In this document: positions 1 through 9,210 of the stretch, in pieces | Numbering within the stretch: position 1 is the stretch's first letter | How the letters are laid out: each line of letters opens with the position of its first letter | NCBI RefSeq assembly: GCF_041080655.1 | Contig: NZ_CP163525.1 | Location: 2,976,001-3,040,000 of the forward strand | Source of the DNA: Streptomyces sp. CG4 | GTDB lineage: Bacteria > Actinomycetota > Actinomycetes > Streptomycetales > Streptomycetaceae | DNA: 64,000 nt | Direction of reading: 5' to 3' | The notes under the pieces: model-generated | What the model saw: only the letters and a program-made list of their open reading frames with translations | Database searches by the model: none | Told to the model about the DNA's origin: nothing | Position numbers and translations under genes: made by a program

Positions 1-1
1 C

Positions 2-2851
2 GTCGCCCAGGCCCGCAAGGCCACGGACGCGGCCGCCGACGGCTTCGACCAGGCCGCGCAGAACATGCCGCAGAAGTCGGGCCTGGTGCGCCGGCTGAAG
101 CTGTTCCGCCAGGCCGAGCCCCAGCTGGCCCAGCTCCGCCAGGCCGCGTACACCTCCAAGATGACCGGCGTGACGACCGAAGAGGGATACGTCGGCGTCG
201 CACACCCCCTGATGGAGTTCGCCAACGAGCTCGGTCTGGGCACCGGCAACATCACCTCCTACGGCCGTACCGTCTACGCGATCTCGCTGACCAAGGCGGC
301 GCTGTCGCTGGAGCGGTCCATCGGCACGCATCTGCTGGTCAAGCCCGGTCCGGACGCCGGGAACCTGGCGACGCAGCGGGTGTCGCTGTCCTCGTACGCC
401 TATCTGGAGCGCATCGCCGTCGAGGAGTACAAGGGCGGTGGCACCGAGGCCGACGCGCAGCGGCTGGCCGAGGAGCAGACGCAGATCGAGTCGCAGGGCG
501 CCGCGATGGCCGCGGCGCAGAAGCAGAAGGACCCGACCTACGTCCCGCCGCCCGCCGACCCGTCCAAGATGGTCGCGGCCCTCGCCACCATGAAGGACAC
601 CAGCCTCCTCACCCGGCAGGAGCTGGGCGCCAAGGGCATCACCGCCGACAACTGGTTCGCGGTCAACACGCTGAAGTACAAGGCCTACCGCCAGATCGAG
701 TCGGACATGGCCGACAAGGCCGTGAACGAGGCCTCGTCGATCGCCGACGACGCCAAGAATTCCGCGTTCATCACCGGTGCCGTCGTCGTGGTCGCCCTGC
801 TGCTCGCCTTCATCCTGGCCGGTGCCGTGGCCCGCCAGATGAGCCGCTCGATGCGCCAGCTGCGCAACGCGGCCTTCGGCATAGCCGAGCAGCGGCTGCC
901 GATGCTGGTCGACCAGCTCTCCCGTACCGACCCCGGCCGGGTCGACACCCGGGTCGCCCCGATCCCGATCCACACCAAGGACGAGATCGGCGAGGTCGCC
1001 CGCGCCTTCGACCAGGTCCACCGCGAGGCGGTGCGGCTCGCCTCCGAGCAGGCACTGCTGCGGGGCAACATCAACGCGATCTTCACCAACCTGTCGCGCC
1101 GCAACCAGTCGCTGATCGAGGGCCAGCTGACCCTGATCACCGACCTGGAGAACAACGAGGCCGACCCGGACCAGCTGGAGAACCTCTTCAAGCTGGACCA
1201 CCTCGCGACCCGTATGCGCCGCAACGGCGAGAACCTCCTGGTCCTCGCCGGCGAGGAGCCGGGCCGCCGCTGGGACCAGCCGGTCCCGCTGGTCGACGTG
1301 CTGCGCGCCGCCTCCTCCGAGGTGGAGCAGTACGAGCGCATCGAGCTGTCCGGCGTCCCGGAGGCCGAGATCCACGGCCGCGCGGTCACCGACCTCGTGC
1401 ACCTGCTGGCCGAGCTGCTGGAGAACGCGACGACGTTCTCCTCCCCGCAGACGAAGGTCCGCGTCACCGCGACCCGTCTCCCCGACGGCCGCGTGATGAT
1501 CGAGATCCACGACAAGGGCATCGGCCTGACCGCCGAGGACTTCGCGGACATCAACCACAAGCTGGCCAACCCGCCGACCGTGGACGCCGCGATCTCCCAG
1601 CGCATGGGCCTGTTCGTGGTCGGCCGGCTGTCCGACCGGCACGGCATCCGCGTCCAGCTGCGCCCCTCGGGCGAGCAGGCCGGTACCACCTCGCTGGTCA
1701 TGCTGCCGGACGCGATCACGCACGGCGGTGGCGGCGAAATGCCGCTGGACCGCGAGGAGTTCACCGTCTCGCAGATCATCCCGGAGCAGCAGTTCCAGGG
1801 TGAGAACTTCAACCAGGCGCAGCCCCTGCGCACCGCCGCCGAGCTGGGCTTCGACGACAGCCGCTACACCGAGGTCCCCGACGACCTCCGCGATCTGGAC
1901 CCCGTCGGCCGCTCCCTGATGCGCGAGGAGCGCCGGGCGGCCCTGGAGGCCCAGACGCACGGCCAGCAGCCCGATCTGCCGCAGCGGGATGCCGCCGAGG
2001 GCCCCGCGTACGCCGACCCGCTGTTCGACGGGCGGCCTGCGTACCAGGAGCAGCCGCGGCAGGCCTTCCAGGAGCAGGCGTACGAGGAGCCGCAGCCCGC
2101 GTACGAGGAGCCGCAGGCCGCCGCGTACGAGGAGCCACAGCGGACTTCGTACGAGAAGCCGTACGAGGACCAGTTCTTCACGCCGAACGGCGGCCATCCG
2201 CAGAACGACGGCTTCCCGGCCCCGGGCGGCGGCGGTTACCCCGACCCGGCGTACACGGAGCCGGCCCAGACGCACTCCTACCAGGACGACTGGCCGCAGC
2301 AGGACGCCTACCAGAACGGCTATCCGGCCCAGTACGCTCCGGAAACGGAGTCTTCACAGGCCGCTGACGCGAGTGAGCGGAACCGCGTAGGCTTCGACCG
2401 TCCGGGACCGGCCTCTCCCGCCTCCCACGCGCTGACCGACGCCGGGCTGCCCCGCCGCGGGTCCGTCGCGAGCGGTTCCAACGGCTCGTCCGCCGCGGGT
2501 GGCGCGGCGCGCGGGCAGCAGGAGGCGCCGCAGTCCGCTCCGGAGCCGAACGGCGACAGCGGCTGGCGCTCGGCGAACGACGCGCGGTGGCAGCAGGCGT
2601 CGCAGCTCCGGAAGCCGAAGGCGGGCGGGGTCACCGCCTCCGGTCTGCCGCGGCGGGTGCCCAAGGCCAACCTGGTCGAAGGCGCCGCCGAAAGCACCCC
2701 TCAGGGAGGCCCCCAGGTCTCCCGCGCCCCGGAGGACGTCCGGGGCAGGCTGAGCAACCTGCGTCGGGGCGTCCAGCGCGGACGCAGCGCAGGCAGTGAA
2801 ACGAACGGCCAGGGCTTCGGTCCTGACAGCACCTACAACCAGGAGCGTTAG
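2..2851 (+). CDS. cvnA: Conservon sensor-kinase-like protein CvnA (5' truncated by window)
   Basis: Membrane nitrate/nitrite-sensing-type histidine-kinase-like protein, first gene of a cvnABCD conservon. The frame is open from base 2, so the true start lies upstream; residue numbers here count from the Met codon at 65. The order is a helical extracytoplasmic sensor region (1-232), one membrane helix (233-256), a HAMP-like linker (257-325), a DHxxTRxRR segment near 378-386, and a HATPase_c domain with N-box ELLENAT (450-456) and G-box DKGIGL (483-488). A long disordered Tyr/Pro/Gln-rich tail (about 630-928) ends the protein. Conservon proteins are known to form a membrane complex resembling eukaryotic G-protein systems. 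The stop codon is one base upstream of the cvnB GTG, so the four genes form one operon. The input signal is unknown. Confidence 0.93.
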   Translation, partial: VAQARKATDAAADGFDQAAQNMPQKSGLVRRLKLFRQAEPQLAQLRQAAYTSKMTGVTTEEGYVGVAHPLMEFANELGLGTGNITSYGRTVYAISLTKAALSLERSIGTHLLVKPGPDAGNLATQRVSLSSYAYLERIAVEEYKGGGTEADAQRLAEEQTQIESQGAAMAAAQKQKDPTYVPPPADPSKMVAALATMKDTSLLTRQELGAKGITADNWFAVNTLKYKAYRQIESDMADKAVNEASSIADDAKNSAFITGAVVVVALLLAFILAGAVARQMSRSMRQLRNAAFGIAEQRLPMLVDQLSRTDPGRVDTRVAPIPIHTKDEIGEVARAFDQVHREAVRLASEQALLRGNINAIFTNLSRRNQSLIEGQLTLITDLENNEADPDQLENLFKLDHLATRMRRNGENLLVLAGEEPGRRWDQPVPLVDVLRAASSEVEQYERIELSGVPEAEIHGRAVTDLVHLLAELLENATTFSSPQTKVRVTATRLPDGRVMIEIHDKGIGLTAEDFADINHKLANPPTVDAAISQRMGLFVVGRLSDRHGIRVQLRPSGEQAGTTSLVMLPDAITHGGGGEMPLDREEFTVSQIIPEQQFQGENFNQAQPLRTAAELGFDDSRYTEVPDDLRDLDPVGRSLMREERRAALEAQTHGQQPDLPQRDAAEGPAYADPLFDGRPAYQEQPRQAFQEQAYEEPQPAYEEPQAAAYEEPQRTSYEKPYEDQFFTPNGGHPQNDGFPAPGGGGYPDPAYTEPAQTHSYQDDWPQQDAYQNGYPAQYAPETESSQAADASERNRVGFDRPGPASPASHALTDAGLPRRGSVASGSNGSSAAGGAARGQQEAPQSAPEPNGDSGWRSANDARWQQASQLRKPKAGGVTASGLPRRVPKANLVEGAAESTPQGGPQVSRAPEDVRGRLSNLRRGVQRGRSAGSETNGQGFGPDSTYNQER
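2078..2136 (+). repeat. Short coding repeats (AYEEP) in the CvnA tail
   Basis: Three copies of the 14-mer gcgtacgaggagcc lie at 2078-2091, 2099-2112 and 2123-2136, encoding repeated AYEEP motifs. Degenerate copies continue on both sides (YQEQP, SYEKP, YEDQ). They give the cytoplasmic tail of CvnA a periodic acidic-tyrosine pattern. Confidence 0.8.
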
Positions 2852-2852
2852 T

Positions 2853-3275
2853 GTGAGCCCGATGAGCCAGGCGGCACAGAACCTGAACTGGTTGATCACC
2901 AACTTCGTGGACAACACCCCGGGGGTGTCCCACACGGTGGTGGTCTCCGCCGACGGACTCCTTCTGGCGATGTCCGAAGGCTTCCCCCGCGACCGCGCCG
3001 ACCAGCTCGCGGCCGTCGCCTCCGGTCTGACGTCTCTGACGGCAGGCGCCTCCCGGATCTTCGAGGGAGGCAGCGTGAATCAGACGGTTGTGGAGATGGA
3101 GCGGGGATTCCTCTTCATCATGTCCATCTCCGACGGTTCCTCACTCGCGGTCCTGGCCCACCCGGAAGCGGACATCGGCCTCATCGGGTACGAGATGGCC
3201 CTTCTGGTGGACCGCGCGGGCACGGTCCTGACCCCGGATCTCCGTGCGGAGCTCCAGGGCAGCCTTCTCAACTAG
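2853..3275 (+). CDS. cvnB: Roadblock/LC7-family protein CvnB
   Basis: Second conservon protein, about 140 aa, of the roadblock/LC7 fold. Members of this fold act as partners or GAP-like regulators of small GTPases, here presumably the CvnD GTPase. The start is set by the GTG at 2853, six bases after AGGAGCG (2841-2847) and immediately after the cvnA stop; an ATG at 2862 is an alternative. Typical features are an N-terminal amphipathic helix (LNWLITNFVDNTPG) followed by the HTVVVSADGLLLA beta-hairpin. A non-coding gap of about 95 bases precedes cvnC, which has its own ribosome binding site. Confidence 0.93.
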   Translation: MSPMSQAAQNLNWLITNFVDNTPGVSHTVVVSADGLLLAMSEGFPRDRADQLAAVASGLTSLTAGASRIFEGGSVNQTVVEMERGFLFIMSISDGSSLAVLAHPEADIGLIGYEMALLVDRAGTVLTPDLRAELQGSLLN

Positions 3276-3369
3276 TAATCGGACGGTGCGTTTTCGTGTC
3301 CCGGGGCCGTAAGGTTTCGGGACGCGGCGCCACAGCGATGGGTGCCCGGCACAGTCGGAGGAGGAGAAA

Positions 3370-3939
3370 GTGGCAACACCCCCAGGTGGTTCGCATTCGG
3401 GCAACTGGTCGTACGGCCCTGGTCAGGGCCAGGGCGACGGTTCCGCGAACCGGTACAACTTCCCCTCCGCCCCGAGCCACCGGCACCCGTACGCACCGCA
3501 GGGCCCCGGTCCCTCGCCGTACGAGCAGCCGCCGGCCCCGCGGATCCAGCCGGTGCAACCGCAGCGCCGCCCCGAGCCGGCGCCCGCGACCGCATCGAAC
3601 AATCCCTTGGTGCGTCCGTACGCCATGACCGGCGGCCGGACCCGCCCGCGCTACCAGCTCGCCATCGAGGCACTGGTGCACACCACCGCCGCTCCGCACC
3701 AGATGCAGGGCCAGCTGCCCGAGCATCAGCGGATCTGCAACCTGTGCCGGGAGATCAAGTCCGTGGCCGAGATCTCGGCCCTGCTGACGATCCCCCTCGG
3801 CGTGGCCAGGATTCTCGTCGCCGACTTGGCGGAGGCGGGCCTGGTCGCCATCCATCAGCCCGGCGGCGACGAGAACGCCGGTGGCCAGCCAGACGTGACA
3901 CTGCTCGAAAGGGTGCTCAGTGGACTTCGCAAGCTCTAG
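3370..3939 (+). CDS. cvnC: DUF742 protein CvnC
   Basis: Third conservon protein, 189 aa. The N-terminal 80 residues are low-complexity and rich in Pro, Gly and Gln. The C-terminal DUF742 domain (about 85-189) contains the RICNLCREIKSVAEISALL segment that is diagnostic for the family and resembles a winged-helix fold. The GTG start at 3370 follows GGAGGAGG (3357-3364). The gene overlaps cvnD by 20 bases, suggesting translational coupling. The biochemical role of DUF742 is not established. In conservons it accompanies the sensor, the roadblock protein and the GTPase. Confidence 0.92.
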   Translation: MATPPGGSHSGNWSYGPGQGQGDGSANRYNFPSAPSHRHPYAPQGPGPSPYEQPPAPRIQPVQPQRRPEPAPATASNNPLVRPYAMTGGRTRPRYQLAIEALVHTTAAPHQMQGQLPEHQRICNLCREIKSVAEISALLTIPLGVARILVADLAEAGLVAIHQPGGDENAGGQPDVTLLERVLSGLRKL

Positions 3940-4501
3940 CGGCGGTCCTTCCCGCTCCACCACCTCCGCGAAGATCGTGGTGGCGGGCGGCTTCGGCGTG
4001 GGCAAGACCACGTTCGTGGGTGCCGTCTCGGAGATCAACCCGCTGCGCACCGAGGCCGTCATGACGTCCGCCAGCGCGGGCATCGACGACCTCACCCACA
4101 CCGGGGACAAGACGACCACCACGGTCGCCATGGACTTCGGCCGCATCACTCTGGACCAGGACCTGATCCTGTACCTGTTCGGCACCCCCGGCCAGGACCG
4201 CTTCTGGTTCATGTGGGACGACCTGGTACGCGGCGCGATCGGCGCGGTGGTGCTCGTGGACACCCGGCGCCTCGCCGACTGCTTCCCGGCCGTCGACTAC
4301 TTCGAGAACAGCGGCCTCCCCTTCGTCATCGCCCTCAACGGCTTCGACGGCAACCAGCCGTACAACCCCGAAGAGGTGCGCGAGGCGCTGCAGATCGGGC
4401 CGGACACCCCGATCATCACGACCGACGCCCGCCACCGCGCGGACGCCAAGTCGACGCTGATCACTCTCGTGGAGCACGCCCTGATGGCACGGCTTCGCTG
4501 A
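3920..4501 (+). CDS. cvnD: Small Ras-like GTPase CvnD
   Basis: Fourth conservon gene, 193 aa, a Ras/Arf-like GTP-binding protein. The P-loop GGFGVGKTT is near residues 23-31, the switch-II-like motif FGTPGQDRF near 75-83, and the base-recognition region around ALNGFDG near 137-143 departs from canonical NKxD, as is usual in this family. It is expected to cycle under control of CvnB and CvnA at the membrane. The gene starts at GTG 3920 inside cvnC, with AAAGGG about ten bases upstream. A strong hairpin follows at 4620-4648. A regulatory fourth member of this operon type can be a P450, but none is present here. Confidence 0.93.
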   Translation: MDFASSSGGPSRSTTSAKIVVAGGFGVGKTTFVGAVSEINPLRTEAVMTSASAGIDDLTHTGDKTTTTVAMDFGRITLDQDLILYLFGTPGQDRFWFMWDDLVRGAIGAVVLVDTRRLADCFPAVDYFENSGLPFVIALNGFDGNQPYNPEEVREALQIGPDTPIITTDARHRADAKSTLITLVEHALMARLR

Positions 4502-4596
4502 ACTCGGCCACTGGGCTGCCCCTTGCGGATGTACGCCGCCTGCGGGCAGCCTTCGGCTTGTCGCGCCCACGCGGCGGAGCCGCATACCGGACGCAG

Positions 4597-4617
4597 CCCC
4601 GCGCCCCTTCGGGGCGC
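4597..4617. repeat. GC-rich palindromic repeat (GCGCCCCTTCGGGGCGC)
   Basis: A 7-bp hairpin GCGCCCC-TTC-GGGGCGC (4601-4617) preceded by cccc. The 14-mer at 4597-4610 reappears inverted at 27702-27715, inside the end of the NCS1 permease gene. From general knowledge, sequences like this are dispersed many times in streptomycete genomes, often just after genes. Confidence 0.6.
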
Positions 4618-4619
4618 AC

Positions 4620-4648
4620 GAAGAAGGGCCCCAGAGGGGCCCTTCTTC
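4620..4648. terminator. Bidirectional hairpin terminator
   Basis: A perfect 13-bp stem (GAAGAAGGGCCCC / GGGGCCCTTCTTC) with loop AGA, followed by a T-rich stretch. It lies between the convergent cvnD and accE genes and could end transcription in both directions. Confidence 0.88.
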
Positions 4649-4681
4649 TGTGTCCTTCTATGTCCTGCTGAGCGGCGCAGC

Positions 4682-4879
4682 CTAGCCGTGCCAGCTGTGC
4701 GGCGCCCGGAAGCCGCCCTCGCGCTCCAGCCGGCGCCAGCCGGCTTTGGGGCGGCCGCGGTGGGTCTGGGTCGAGGGCTCGGTGCGGGCGGCCGCGCGGG
4801 CCAGGAGGACGGCCGTGATGGCGGCGACTTCCTCGGGCTCGGCGTGGCCCTTCTCGACGCGGATGTCAGGAGTGCTCAT
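4682..4879 (-). CDS. accE: Acyl-CoA carboxylase epsilon subunit
   Basis: A 65-aa protein matching the small epsilon subunit that stabilises actinomycete acyl/propionyl-CoA carboxylase complexes between the biotinylated alpha subunit and the beta carboxyltransferase. It shows the usual core IRVEKGHAEPEEVAAI, a short helix, and a Trp-containing C-terminus (GWRRLEREGGF). The gene lies 57 bases downstream of pccB on the same strand, the conserved arrangement. The alpha (biotin carboxylase) gene is not in the window. The gene ends at a TAG facing the cvn operon and shares the 4620-4648 terminator. Confidence 0.9.
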   Translation of the reverse strand: MSTPDIRVEKGHAEPEEVAAITAVLLARAAARTEPSTQTHRGRPKAGWRRLEREGGFRAPHSWHG

Positions 4880-4936
4880 GGGTGTCAGTCTCCGTGAGAG
4901 AGAGGTCCGCAGGGTTGCCGCGGAGGGTCCGCTCGG

Positions 4937-6532
4937 TTACTGCGGCGGGTTGCCGTGCTTGCGGGAGGGCAGGTCGGCGTGCTTGGACTGGAGCATCGCC
5001 AGGGACTTCACCAGGACCTCGCGGGTCTCGGCGGGGTCGATGACGTCGTCCACCAGACCGCGCTCGGCCGCGTAGTACGGGTGCATCAGCTCGGACTTGT
5101 ACTCCTTGACCATCCGCGCCCGCATGGCCTCGGGGTCCTCGGCGCCGGCGATCTGGCGCCGGAAGATGACGTTCGCGGCACCTTCCGCGCCCATCACGGC
5201 GATCTCGTTCGTCGGCCAGGCGTAGGTGAGGTCGGCGCCGATCGACTGGGAGTCCATCACGATGTACGCACCTCCGTACGCCTTGCGCAGGATGAGCGAG
5301 ATCCTCGGCACGGTCGCGTTGCAGTAGGCGTACAGCAGCTTCGCGCCGTGGCGGATGATTCCGCCGTGCTCCTGGTCGACACCGGGGAGGAATCCCGGTA
5401 CGTCCAGGAAGGTGACGATCGGGACATTGAAAGCGTCACACATCTGGACAAAGCGCGCAGCTTTTTCCGAGGCCTCGATGTCCAGGACACCCGCCAGCAC
5501 CTGCGGCTGGTTGGCGATGATGCCGACCACCTGGCCGTCGAGGCGGGCCAGCGCGCAGATGATGTTCCGCGCCCAGCGCTCATGGACCTCCAGGTAGTCG
5601 CCGTCGTCGACGATCTCCTCGATGACCTTGACCATGTCGTACGGGCGGTTGCCGTCCGCCGGGACCAGGTCCAGCAGCACCTCGCCGCGGCGGTCGGCCG
5701 GGTCGGAGCACTCCACCCGCGGGGGGTTCTCGCGGTTGTTCTGCGGGAGCAGCGAGAGGAGGTAGCGCACCTCGGCGATGCAGGTCTCCTCGTCGTCGTA
5801 CGCGAAGTGGCAGACGCCGGAGGTCTCGGCGTGCACGTCCGCGCCGCCGAGCCCGTTCTGGGTGATCTCCTCGCCGGTCACCGCCTTGACCACGTCCGGG
5901 CCGGTGATGAACATCTGGGAGGTCTCGCGGACCATGAAGACGAAGTCCGTGAGGGCGGGCGAGTACGCGGCGCCGCCGGCGCACGGGCCGAGCATCACGC
6001 TGATCTGCGGGATGACACCGGACGCCTTGGTGTTGCGCTGGAAGATGCCGCCGTAACCGGCGAGCGCCGAGACGCCCTCCTGGATACGGGCGCCCGCGCC
6101 GTCGTTCAGGGAGACCAGGGGCGCGCCGGCCGCGATGGCCATGTCCATGATCTTGTGGATCTTGGTGGCGTGGGCCTCGCCCAGCGCCCCGCCGAAGATC
6201 CGGAAGTCATGGGCGTACACGAAGACCGTCCGGCCCTCGACCGTGCCCCAGCCGGTGATGACACCGTCGGTGTACGGCTTCTTGGCCTCCAGGCCGAAGC
6301 CGACGGCGCGGTGCCGGCGCAGCTGCTCGACCTCCTGGAAGGACCCCGGGTCCAGGAGCAGCTCGATCCGCTCCCGCGCCGTCAGCTTGCCCTTGGCGTG
6401 CTGCGCCTCGGTCGCCTTCTCGCTGGGGCCTGCCACGGCCCGCGCACGAATGTCGTGCAGCTCGGCGACCCGTCCGCGCGCGTCCGTCGGCTCGCCGGTC
6501 GGCTCACCCGTCGTTTCTTCCAAAACGGTCAT
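4937..6532 (-). CDS. pccB: Propionyl-/acyl-CoA carboxylase beta subunit (carboxyltransferase)
   Basis: A 531-aa carboxyltransferase that moves CO2 from carboxybiotin to propionyl-CoA (and possibly acetyl-CoA), supplying methylmalonyl- or malonyl-CoA for fatty acid and polyketide synthesis. Two crotonase-fold halves are visible. The N-half has the biotin-site oxyanion region (GPCAGGAAYSPALTDF). The C-half has the acyl-CoA site (DVPGFLPG, RKAYGGAYIVM). Length and sequence are full and typical. The position upstream of accE supports the PccB assignment over methylmalonyl-CoA decarboxylase. The start is the ATG at 6532. Confidence 0.95.
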   Translation of the reverse strand: MTVLEETTGEPTGEPTDARGRVAELHDIRARAVAGPSEKATEAQHAKGKLTARERIELLLDPGSFQEVEQLRRHRAVGFGLEAKKPYTDGVITGWGTVEGRTVFVYAHDFRIFGGALGEAHATKIHKIMDMAIAAGAPLVSLNDGAGARIQEGVSALAGYGGIFQRNTKASGVIPQISVMLGPCAGGAAYSPALTDFVFMVRETSQMFITGPDVVKAVTGEEITQNGLGGADVHAETSGVCHFAYDDEETCIAEVRYLLSLLPQNNRENPPRVECSDPADRRGEVLLDLVPADGNRPYDMVKVIEEIVDDGDYLEVHERWARNIICALARLDGQVVGIIANQPQVLAGVLDIEASEKAARFVQMCDAFNVPIVTFLDVPGFLPGVDQEHGGIIRHGAKLLYAYCNATVPRISLILRKAYGGAYIVMDSQSIGADLTYAWPTNEIAVMGAEGAANVIFRRQIAGAEDPEAMRARMVKEYKSELMHPYYAAERGLVDDVIDPAETREVLVKSLAMLQSKHADLPSRKHGNPPQ

Positions 6533-6686
6533 GTAGCGACCTTACGAAGGACACCAAGGAAAGCGAGCCGTCGACTCCGTACAGTCTCCGGCCCGTTTTC
6601 CTGGTGCCAGTGAACAGAACCCTGGCCGTGTGCAGCCTTTCCGACTGCTCACAGGGCATTGGCGTTGTAGGGGGGCCACAAAGGTG

Positions 6687-9017
6687 TCACCTGAGAGCCA
6701 CCTCACATTCGTGGCTGGCACATGCCATCCCCGGAGTGACACGGAGCCTCAGACGGGGACCCGCGGACAGGACCGCCACGCCTTCGCCGGCCCGGATCAC
6801 CGCCCGCACCGGACGGTCCCAGACGATCTCCAGCGGCTCACCCGTTCGGGGCGGCTCGCTCACCCGGAGGGTGGCCGTACGGCCCCGGTGCACGACGAGC
6901 ACGCTCGCGCCCGCCGAGACGGCCAGATCCCCCACCGTACCGGCCCGCCAGAAGTTCGCCGCCATCAGTCCCCGCCGGGGCACGGCCACCGCCTGGCTCC
7001 CGGTGTCGTTGGCGAGGACGGACAGCCAGGAGTGGAGCGCGGCTCGGGCCGCGGTCTGTGCGCAAGAGGCGCCGGGCAGCAGGACGTAGGCGTAGCCGGC
7101 GTCGGCCGGGTCGGTGCCGTGGTCGAGCCACAGGGTCTGCCAGCGCCGGGTGCGCCGCTCGGCCGTCCCCCCGCTGTTGATGTCGGACCAGGCGCCGGTG
7201 CGGTCCTCGCGCAGGGTGTGCAGTTCGCCTCCGCACGGCAGGATCCAGCCACCGTGCTCGGCCAGGTGCGCCCAGTTCGGGCCGCGCACGAAGGCCAGGG
7301 TGCCGCTCTCGCCCAGAGCACGGTTGTCCACGACCGTCTCGACCGGTACGCCGTCGGCGCAGGTGATCCCGGCGCCGAGGCAGATCACGGCGTCGTCGAG
7401 GAAGAACCAGGACTTGCGGGCCCGCAGGGTGGAGCCGAGGCCCTTCAGGTGCTGTCCGACGGCCGCGTACCGGCCGTCGGTGACCCCGCCCACCCAGCGC
7501 ACGTCCGGCTTGGGTGCGCCCCACTCGCCGCCGGCGCGGTCGGCGAGCCGCTTGGTGGAGACGGTGGTGCCGGGCAGCCGGTACCAGTCGACGGTCGGCC
7601 AGAACCAGTCCGTGTACTGGTCGGACCGGCCACTACGCCCTTTCGGCCACCAGTAGAGCATTCCGGAACCCATGTGCCAGCCGCGCGGGTTCTCGCCGTT
7701 GCCGCACTCGTAGTGGGCGATGCGGTCGCTGGCCATGGAGAGGGCGGCGGTGAAACGGGGCCCGCGGTGGACGGCGCGGTCCATGGCCGGGAAGAGCCGG
7801 TGGCCGAGGGGTTCCGGGGCGGGCGGTACGGGCGAGTCGGCGATGGCCCGGAGTCGTGCGAGCTCGGCCACACCGAACTGACCTGCCGTCAGTATCGGTG
7901 TCACGGTGTCCCGTTGGATCCACCCCTTCACGAGTCCGTGCCACCGCTCCCGCCGCTCCTCCCCCGCCCCGCCCGCGAGCAGCGTGATCGCGGCGATGAG
8001 CGCCTGCCCGTGGAAGTGGTCGCTGCGCATGAGGTGCGGGTCGTCGCCGCGCAGGCAACCCCGGCTGATGGCCCGGCCGTTGACGCAGTCCGCCACCAGG
8101 CCGTCATGGATCAGGGGCGCGTAGGCGTGCTCGACGGCGTCGAGGATGTGCCCCCGGGCAGGGTCGGTGACCTCCCACGGCGATCCGGCGAGCAGGGCGA
8201 ACAGCCGCCCGAGGCCGTCGAGCAGGACCTGGCCGTACGTCCCCGAGTAGGCGACCCAGGTGTGCTGGACGAAGGAGCCGTCGGCGTAGAGCCCGTCACC
8301 CCCGGTGACGTACGGGAAGACCGGCGAGAGCGCGTCCCGGGCGAGCGAGACACGGCCGGCGTCCCGGCCGAGGACGCCGCGCAGCGCGACGGAGCGGCAC
8401 AGGTCGACGCGGTTGGCGCCGGTGGAGGTGCCGGAGTAGTCGGTGAGCAGGGCGTCCGGGATGAAGTGGTCCACGGCCGCGCACGCGGCGGCGACACGGT
8501 CCGCACCGAGCCGCTCGTACAGGGCGGCGGTGATGTCCAGGAGCAGGCGCGGGCTGCCGATCTGCCACTCCCACCAGTTGCCGTAGCGGCTGGTCGAGGG
8601 GTTGTAGACGGTGGCGGAGAGATGGTCGAGGCCGCGCAGTACGGCGGCGAGGAGGGCGGGGTCACCGGTGGCGCCGGTGGCGGGCTGGACGCAGGCCTGG
8701 GTCATGGTCCACAGGCGGTCGTAGCTGAAGGTGATGCCGGACGGCGGGTCGAAGGGGTGCCCGGGCCAGAGGGAGCCGGCGGCCGGGGTCATGGTGGCCG
8801 TGAAGTCGCGTGCGCGGGTGCCGAGTTGGGCGAGCCGGGAGGCGTACGGCTCGGCGGCGGGGTCGTAGCCCGTGCCGAGGGCGATGCCGAGCCAGCGGCG
8901 GCGCAGGGTGTCGTAGGGGTCGGCGTCGGCCCGGGCCGGGACGGAGGCCAGGGCCGGGGCGAGGGCGGCGGCCAGCAGCAACGCTCGCCGGGACATCCGC
9001 AGAGGACCGGTCACCAC
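6687..9017 (-). CDS. Secreted polysaccharide lyase family 8 (hyaluronate/xanthan lyase-like)
   Basis: A polysaccharide lyase of the PL8 type, cleaving uronate-containing glycans such as hyaluronan, chondroitin or xanthan by beta-elimination. The catalytic pattern is visible: an Asn in NWWEWQIGSP, His in FVQHTWVAYSG, and Tyr in YSGTYGQ. Beta-sandwich C-terminal domains follow. The frame opens at 9086, but the GTG at 9017 has GGAGGG ten bases upstream and puts a short twin-Arg-type export signal (MSRRALLLAAALAPALA, A-x-A site) at the N-terminus. I therefore use 9017 (776 aa). The true substrate cannot be read from sequence. It is divergent from the YceI gene and apparently transcribed alone. 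Confidence 0.88.
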   Translation of the reverse strand: MVTGPLRMSRRALLLAAALAPALASVPARADADPYDTLRRRWLGIALGTGYDPAAEPYASRLAQLGTRARDFTATMTPAAGSLWPGHPFDPPSGITFSYDRLWTMTQACVQPATGATGDPALLAAVLRGLDHLSATVYNPSTSRYGNWWEWQIGSPRLLLDITAALYERLGADRVAAACAAVDHFIPDALLTDYSGTSTGANRVDLCRSVALRGVLGRDAGRVSLARDALSPVFPYVTGGDGLYADGSFVQHTWVAYSGTYGQVLLDGLGRLFALLAGSPWEVTDPARGHILDAVEHAYAPLIHDGLVADCVNGRAISRGCLRGDDPHLMRSDHFHGQALIAAITLLAGGAGEERRERWHGLVKGWIQRDTVTPILTAGQFGVAELARLRAIADSPVPPAPEPLGHRLFPAMDRAVHRGPRFTAALSMASDRIAHYECGNGENPRGWHMGSGMLYWWPKGRSGRSDQYTDWFWPTVDWYRLPGTTVSTKRLADRAGGEWGAPKPDVRWVGGVTDGRYAAVGQHLKGLGSTLRARKSWFFLDDAVICLGAGITCADGVPVETVVDNRALGESGTLAFVRGPNWAHLAEHGGWILPCGGELHTLREDRTGAWSDINSGGTAERRTRRWQTLWLDHGTDPADAGYAYVLLPGASCAQTAARAALHSWLSVLANDTGSQAVAVPRRGLMAANFWRAGTVGDLAVSAGASVLVVHRGRTATLRVSEPPRTGEPLEIVWDRPVRAVIRAGEGVAVLSAGPRLRLRVTPGMACASHECEVALR

Positions 9018-9127
9018 TCTCTTCGCTCCCTCCGGTACGGCAGCCGCCGCAGTTGTAGCAGAGGGCGCGGTCGCGGCAAAGGGCATACGGCGTCACTCCG
9101 TGCGGCGGCGAGGACACGCTGTGGATT

Positions 9128-9190
9128 CTGTTGAAAACTGAACCGAATCGGTCTACCGTCGACACCACGGATTCGTTTAACGTTCAACAG
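9128..9190. promoter_or_regulatory. Inverted repeat upstream of the YceI gene
   Basis: CTGTTGAA (9128-9135) and TTCAACAG (9183-9190) form a perfect 8-bp inverted repeat 47 bases apart. A second, imperfect palindrome centred on AACGTT overlaps the right arm (about 9175-9187). The right arm ends 20 bases before the YceI start, so a repressor bound there would block expression. A MarR-type regulator is encoded 1.8 kb away, but no link is proven. Confidence 0.45.
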
Positions 9191-9210
9191 ACACTTTCCT
9201 GGAGCACACC

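Noticed and set aside
4955..6613. 552-codon plus-strand open frame opposite pccB
   Set aside because: It is the antisense of a strongly conserved carboxylase gene. High GC content keeps antisense frames open, and the translation matches no family.
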